Below the pieces are notes generated by a model, which was given only the letters and a program-made list of their open reading frames with translations, was not told the origin of the DNA and made no database searches. 9,041 bases of DNA, taken from assembly GCA_964437445.1 (NCBI GenBank), contig CAYTGR010000097.1:1-9041 (forward strand). Reading direction: 5' to 3'. Below, piece after piece: positions 5,146 to 9,041 of this stretch. The DNA comes from CAYTGR01 sp964437445. Lineage in GTDB: Bacteria; Chloroflexota; Anaerolineae; B4-G1; SLSP01. Every line of letters starts with the position of its first letter. The first letter of the stretch is position 1. The position numbers and the translations under genes are program-made.

Positions 5146-5174
5146 TTGACTTTTTCTCTTGACCGTGATAAACT
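5146..5174 (+). promoter_or_regulatory. Likely promoter of the yacL-cysS-rlmB cluster
   Basis: TTGACT (5146-5151), 17 bases, then TAAACT (5169-5174). Five of six and four of six positions match the sigma-70 consensus. It lies in the AT-rich space after the aguA terminator, about 110 bases before the yacL start. An overlapping TTGACC at 5159 has only a poor -10. Apart from this and the terminators, nothing else was recognised between 4983 and 5283. Confidence 0.5.
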
Positions 5175-5283
5175 GCTATCGTAAATCGTCATTATTGCTA
5201 TTATTTTAACAACTGAATAGCTACCCCGGCCCGAAATGGATTTATTTTTTATTTTTATCTTACACCACGGAGGAATTATTTTC

Positions 5284-6354
5284 ATGAGCATTGAACTTAT
5301 TATGCGTATTGCGGGTTTGTTGTTGTTTGGTTTAGGGGGGTTGGCTCTGGGGGGTGAACTGGCCCAGTGGTTGCCGGCGCGGCTGGTCTTCAATCCGCTT
5401 TACATCGTTATCCCGGCTACGGTGCTCGGTGCGCTGTTGGGATTTTGGGTCACTCCATGGATGACCACCCGTCCGTTTCGGCGGTTGCGAGAGGTGATTC
5501 AACATCTGCCGGCCCACCTGTTAGTGCCGGCCATCCTGGGTCTGGCGGTAGGTCTGATCTTTGGCGTCATCACCGCCTATCCCATTTCTCTGCTCCCTTC
5601 ACCGTTTGGGGAGGTGTTGCCCTTTGTCGTCGCCGCCGTTTTCGGCTACCTGGGGGTGCTGGTCACGACATCCCGGCCGGATTTGTTGCAGGCATTGCGG
5701 GAGCGCTTTGGTTCCAAAGAGGTCAAGTCCGAGTCCCCGAAGCTGCCGGCGATCCTTTTAGATACGAGTGTGATCATTGATGGCCGGATCGCCGACATCT
5801 GCCGGACCGGTTTTATCCAGGGCGAACTGGTTATTCCGCTCTTTGTGTTAAACGAACTGCAACATATCGCCGATTCCCCTGATGCGATGCGGCGCAACCG
5901 GGGGCGGCGCGGGTTGGAGATTCTGCGGCAGCTTCAGGAAGACGCCCCCGTCCCGGTGCGGCTGTTGGATACCGACGTGGAGGGGGTCCGCGAGGTAGAC
6001 GACAAACTGGTTACCCTGGCCCGGCAGCTGGGCGCCAGCATTTTGACGAACGATTACAACCTTAACCGGGTGGCGGAACTCCAGGGGGTGACGGTGCTCA
6101 ACGTCAACGAGCTGGCTAACGCCGTCAAGACGGTGTTGCTGCCCGGCGAGAGTTTTGTTATCTACGTCATGCAGGAAGGGAAAGAGTCAGACCAGGGGGT
6201 GGGGTACCTGGATGACGGGACGATGGTGGTGGTGGAGGAGGGGCGGTCGTTCATCGGCCAGACGACCCAGGTCATGGTCAGTAAAGTCTTGCAGACAGCA
6301 GCGGGCCGCATGATCTTCGCCCGCCCGGCTAATGTTACCACACCGATTGCGTAG
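5284..6354 (+). CDS. yacL: Membrane-anchored PIN-TRAM domain protein (YacL-like)
   Basis: A 356-residue protein with about four N-terminal membrane helices (roughly 7-27, 38-58, 76-97, 110-128), a cytoplasmic PIN nuclease-fold domain (about 156-275) and a C-terminal TRAM domain (about 285-348), the same layout as Bacillus YacL. The acidic PIN residues are visible: Asp160 and Asp166 in LLDTSVIIDGR, Glu191 in LNELQHIAD, Asp239/Asp240 in VDDKLV and Asp257 in TNDYNL. This predicts a metal-dependent RNase-type active site, while TRAM suggests RNA binding. The cellular role of the family is not settled. The start at 5284 is chosen over an in-frame ATG at 5236 because GGAGGAA (5269-5275) sits eight bases before it and because it opens directly onto the first helix. 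It is 29 bases upstream of cysS and probably cotranscribed. Confidence 0.9.
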   Translation: MSIELIMRIAGLLLFGLGGLALGGELAQWLPARLVFNPLYIVIPATVLGALLGFWVTPWMTTRPFRRLREVIQHLPAHLLVPAILGLAVGLIFGVITAYPISLLPSPFGEVLPFVVAAVFGYLGVLVTTSRPDLLQALRERFGSKEVKSESPKLPAILLDTSVIIDGRIADICRTGFIQGELVIPLFVLNELQHIADSPDAMRRNRGRRGLEILRQLQEDAPVPVRLLDTDVEGVREVDDKLVTLARQLGASILTNDYNLNRVAELQGVTVLNVNELANAVKTVLLPGESFVIYVMQEGKESDQGVGYLDDGTMVVVEEGRSFIGQTTQVMVSKVLQTAAGRMIFARPANVTTPIA

Positions 6355-6383
6355 TTGAACGAGTTTGATGAGGAGGAAAGAGG

Positions 6384-7835
6384 ATGTCCCTCAAGGTGTA
6401 TAACTACCTGACCCGTGAAGTAGAACTTTTCAAGCCGATTCAAGAGGGGCGGATCCACATGTATGTCTGTGGGCCAACGGTGTATGACCATTCGCACCTG
6501 GGGCACGCCAAGACTTACGTGGCCATGGATGTGATCGTCCGTTACTTCAAGTACCTGGGGTATCAGGTGTTCCACGTGCGGAATTTGACCGACGTGGGGC
6601 ATCTGCTGGATTCCGGGGAAGATCGCATTCTCAAGGGGGCGCGCCGGGAACGTTTACAGCCGATGGAGGTGGTAGAAGCCTACATCGCGAGCTACTTTGA
6701 GGACATGGACGCATTAGGCGTGCTGCGCCCCAATATCTCGCCGCGACCTACCGGCCATGTGCCGGAGATCATCCAGTGGGTCCAGGATCTGGTGGATCAG
6801 GGCTACGCTTACGAGGTGGACGGCAACGTCTACTTCTCGGTGGAGAAGTTCCCGCAGTACGGCAAACTGTCGCGCCGCCTGGTGGAAGAACAGGAGCCCG
6901 GGGCGCGGGTGGAAGTCCGCGAGGATAAGCGGAATCCGGCGGACTTTGCTCTGTGGAAGCGGGCCGAGCCGGAGCACGTGATGCGTTGGTCCAGTCCCTG
7001 GGGCGAAGGGTACCCCGGCTGGCACATTGAGTGCTCGGTGATGGCGACCAAGTATTTGGGCCAGCCGTTTGATATCCACGGCGGCGGCCTGGAAAACATC
7101 TTCCCACACAATGAATGTGAGGTGGCGCAGGCCGAGGCGCACAGCGGCGGCATCCCGTTTGCCAACTACTGGCTGTTGGTTGGCTCGTTGACGGTGAACG
7201 GTGTGCGCATGGGCAAGAGCATGGGGAACTTCTTGACCATCAAAGATGCTCTGCGGCTTTATTCTCCCCAGGCCATTCGCTATTTCATCCTCAGCGGGCA
7301 CTATCGCGGGCCGGTAGATTTTACGCGCGAGGCGCTGGAAGCGGCCCAGCAGGGGATCAACCGGTTGCATCAGACCGTGCGCAAGCTGCGCCACCGCCTG
7401 GAGCAAGCGCCGCCGGCCGTCACAGCGCAGCTGGGTCAGGTGGCAGCGATGACCGATTACCGCATGGCTTTTGAAGAGGCCATGAATGAGGATTTCAATA
7501 CTCCCAAGGCGCTGGCGGCGCTGTTTGAACTGGTGCGGGATGTCAACCGTTACCTGGACCAGCACGAAGATCCGACGGCCGGGACTCTGGCCGCGATGGA
7601 TAAGATGTTCCGTGAACTGGGGGGCAAAGTGCTGGGGATCCTCCCCGACCAGCTGGAGGAGGAACAGGGTGGCGGCGAACTGGTCAATGACCTGATGCAG
7701 CTGCTATTGGATCTGCGCCAGGAGGCCCGGGCGGCCAAGGATTGGCGGCGGGCCGACGATATTCGCAACCGCCTGGCCCTGATGGGAATTCTGGTAGAAG
7801 ACGGCCCGGACGGTTCCAGCTGGCGGCGGATGTAG
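6384..7835 (+). CDS. cysS: Cysteinyl-tRNA synthetase
   Basis: A 483-residue class I aminoacyl-tRNA synthetase that charges tRNA-Cys. The Rossmann fold carries the HIGH motif as HLGH (38-41) and the KMSKS motif as RMGKS (275-279) followed by MGNF. The four zinc ligands that select cysteine are in place: Cys29 in YVCGPTVYD, Cys217 in WHIECSVM, and His242 and Glu246 in FPHNECE. In the last motif the common HHENE is HNECE, which keeps both ligands but changes two residues between them. The C-terminal part (about 310-483) is the helical and anticodon-binding region, ending in a typical DxIRNRL segment. The ATG at 6384 follows GAGGAGGAAAGAGG at good spacing. The gene is 29 bases after yacL and 12 bases before rlmB, indicating one operon. 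Confidence 0.97.
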   Translation: MSLKVYNYLTREVELFKPIQEGRIHMYVCGPTVYDHSHLGHAKTYVAMDVIVRYFKYLGYQVFHVRNLTDVGHLLDSGEDRILKGARRERLQPMEVVEAYIASYFEDMDALGVLRPNISPRPTGHVPEIIQWVQDLVDQGYAYEVDGNVYFSVEKFPQYGKLSRRLVEEQEPGARVEVREDKRNPADFALWKRAEPEHVMRWSSPWGEGYPGWHIECSVMATKYLGQPFDIHGGGLENIFPHNECEVAQAEAHSGGIPFANYWLLVGSLTVNGVRMGKSMGNFLTIKDALRLYSPQAIRYFILSGHYRGPVDFTREALEAAQQGINRLHQTVRKLRHRLEQAPPAVTAQLGQVAAMTDYRMAFEEAMNEDFNTPKALAALFELVRDVNRYLDQHEDPTAGTLAAMDKMFRELGGKVLGILPDQLEEEQGGGELVNDLMQLLLDLRQEARAAKDWRRADDIRNRLALMGILVEDGPDGSSWRRM

Positions 7836-7847
7836 GGATAGCGGACG

Positions 7848-8591
7848 ATGCGCGAGATCCTTTACGGGCGACAGGCGGTCCGCGAGTCCCTACGAGCCGG
7901 GCGGCGACAGCCGTTTCGGTTGCTGCTGATGGAAGGTATTTTCAGCGCCCCGGTGGTGGAGGAGACCTCGGCGCTGGCCACCAGCCAGCGCGTCGCCACC
8001 GCCACAGTCTCCAAGCATGAGATGGCCCGCCTGGTGGGGAACGAGGATCACCAGGGGGTAGCTTTGGAGACCTCCGGCTACCCGTATGCTTCCCTGGATG
8101 AGATGTTGGCCCTGGCCAAACAGCGAAACGAAGCGCCGTTGCTGTTGTTGTTGGATCTGATTCAGGACGTGCATAACCTGGGCAGCTTGTTGCGCACCGC
8201 CGAGGCGGCGGGCGTGCACGGGATCGTCATTCAGGAGCGACGGGCGGCAGGTATCACGCCCGCCGCAGTGAATGCCTCTTCGGGGGCGGTGGAGCACCTG
8301 CTGGTCGCCCAGGCGACGAATCTGGTACAGGCGATGGAACGGCTCAAGGCTGAGGGTCTCTGGATCGTTGGCCTGGAGGATGTGTATGGGGCCAAGCCCT
8401 ACGCAACCATAGACTTGCAGGTCCCGTTGGCGATTGTGGTGGGCAGCGAGGGCGAGGGGTTGCGGCGGCTCGTGCGCGAGCGTTGCGACTGGCTGGGGGT
8501 GTTGCCCATGCGCGGTCAGATCAACTCGCTCAACGCGGCGGTCGCCGGCTCCATTATGTTGTACGAGGTGTTGCGGCAGCGTGCCCAGTGA
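7848..8591 (+). CDS. rlmB: 23S rRNA (guanosine-2'-O-)-methyltransferase RlmB / SpoU family
   Basis: A 247-residue SPOUT-class (TrmH/SpoU) methyltransferase. By family it places a 2'-O-methyl group on a guanosine of 23S rRNA using S-adenosylmethionine. The N-terminal substrate-binding domain opens with YGRQAVRESL (6-15). The trefoil-knot domain carries the three SpoU motifs: LIQDVHNLGSLLRTAE (motif 1; the usual DPHN is DVHN), IVVGSEGEGL (motif 2) and LPMRGQINSLNAAVAGS (motif 3). Length is normal. The ATG at 7848 is 12 bases after the cysS stop. It has only a weak ribosome binding site but is supported by the family-typical N-terminus, so translational coupling to cysS is likely. Placement next to cysS matches Bacillus and relatives. 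A related TrmH-type enzyme with a tRNA target is less likely. Confidence 0.93.
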   Translation: MREILYGRQAVRESLRAGRRQPFRLLLMEGIFSAPVVEETSALATSQRVATATVSKHEMARLVGNEDHQGVALETSGYPYASLDEMLALAKQRNEAPLLLLLDLIQDVHNLGSLLRTAEAAGVHGIVIQERRAAGITPAAVNASSGAVEHLLVAQATNLVQAMERLKAEGLWIVGLEDVYGAKPYATIDLQVPLAIVVGSEGEGLRRLVRERCDWLGVLPMRGQINSLNAAVAGSIMLYEVLRQRAQ

Positions 8592-8663
8592 CCTCTGTCC
8601 TGATGTTGGCAGTAGACTCCGGAGTGTTTTGGCAGGTTTCTGTTAAAGTAAGGAGGAAAACCC

Positions 8664-8990
8664 ATGGCAATCCTGGCCTTTCTTGGTGCAGCGGCCCCCT
8701 CTCTGGTCATTGCATTGGTGGCGGGAGGTTTGATCGGCGTGGTGGTTTGGGTGTTAACCAACCGGCGCGGAACATCCCGGAAATGGAGTTTGGGGCTGAT
8801 TGTAGGGGCGGTGGTCGCGCTGGTGATCTTTGGGGCCTTTGCCTTTAGCCAGGCCTACACGCCGGTCCAATATGGAACTGTGGCGGTTGTGGTCCGCTTT
8901 GGTGGGCTGACCGGCCAGGTCTTTGAGCCCGGTTTGCACTGGCGCACCCCCTTCATTGATGAAGTCAAGGTCATTCCTACGGTAGTCTGA
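8664..8990 (+). pseudogene. SPFH/prohibitin-like membrane protein, truncated after 108 residues
   Basis: The product begins like a bacterial SPFH (stomatin/prohibitin/flotillin) protein. It has two hydrophobic helices (about 12-32 and 43-62) followed by the start of the SPFH domain, with QYGTVAVVVRFGGLTG (69-84) and EPGLHWRTPFIDEV (88-101). It then ends at TGA after PTVV. Family members usually run to about 280-320 residues, and this stop falls in the first fifth or so of the SPFH domain. No other frame continues the family sequence. The stop coincides with the start of a candidate insertion sequence (8988 onward), so disruption is the best explanation. A natural short protein is less likely. 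AGGAGG (8651-8656) is a strong ribosome binding site for the ATG at 8664. The gene is 72 bases after rlmB; a promoter of its own was not recognised. Confidence 0.65.
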
Positions 8991-9041
8991 GGTGACCCCC
9001 ATTTACTAGACCAAAAAAACGGTTAGAGAAATGAAAGTGTT
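8988..9041 (+). mobile_element. Candidate left end of an IS3-type insertion sequence
   Basis: From 8988 the DNA changes from GC-rich SPFH coding sequence to TGAGGTGACCCCC, an ATTTACTAGACC stretch, a run of seven A and then an ATG at 9031. IS3-family elements start with TG, often have a CCCC-containing terminal repeat followed by a GAC-type motif, and place orfA within about 50-70 bases. Position, composition and the sudden end of the SPFH frame all fit. Only 54 bases are visible, so neither the transposase nor the right end can be confirmed. Confidence 0.4.

Noticed and set aside
8616..8625. 10-bp palindrome ACTCCGGAGT upstream of the SPFH gene
   Set aside because: Short, without a recognisable promoter beside it; could occur by chance in GC-rich DNA.

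Overview
The window is GC-rich and gene-dense. All recognisable genes lie on the + strand. It looks like a chromosomal segment from a bacterium of the Chloroflexota (Anaerolineae-like). That placement is an inference. It rests on the YacL/CysS/RlmB gene order, on an SPFH protein next door, and on intergenic spaces filled with short GTGARRC-type tandem repeats. No rRNA, tRNA or CRISPR array was seen.

Left half (1-5040) is an agmatine-use locus. A control region (1-341) carries a near-consensus forward promoter, and a second near-consensus promoter points left, out of the window, with a GAAC-N4-GTTC (LexA-like) palindrome just below its -10. Then come an Lrp/AsnC regulator (342-893), a putrescine/ornithine-type carbamoyltransferase (982-1989), a 12-helix APC-family antiporter (2059-3450) and agmatine deiminase (3888-4982), which is followed by a strong intrinsic terminator (5003-5037). 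Together they fit the agmatine deiminase pathway. The antiporter would import agmatine in exchange for putrescine. AguA makes N-carbamoylputrescine, and the carbamoyltransferase phosphorolyses it to putrescine and carbamoyl phosphate. The carbamate kinase that would convert the carbamoyl phosphate to ATP is not in the window.

The spaces in this locus are unusual. A 91-bp array of 13 heptamers (GTGARRC) begins inside the permease stop codon. It is followed by octamer repeats, a REP-like palindromic element and pyrimidine heptamers. A roughly 90-bp hairpin-forming leader is present twice, upstream of the regulator and directly in front of aguA. The last codons of the regulator gene also appear to be made of repeat sequence.

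Right half (5040-9041) is a housekeeping cluster with its own likely promoter (5146-5174): a membrane-anchored PIN-TRAM protein like YacL (5284-6354), cysteinyl-tRNA synthetase (6384-7835), the 23S rRNA methyltransferase RlmB (7848-8591) and the start of an SPFH/prohibitin-like membrane protein (8664-8990). The last of these stops after 108 residues, where a sequence resembling the left end of an IS3-type insertion sequence begins, so the gene is probably interrupted.
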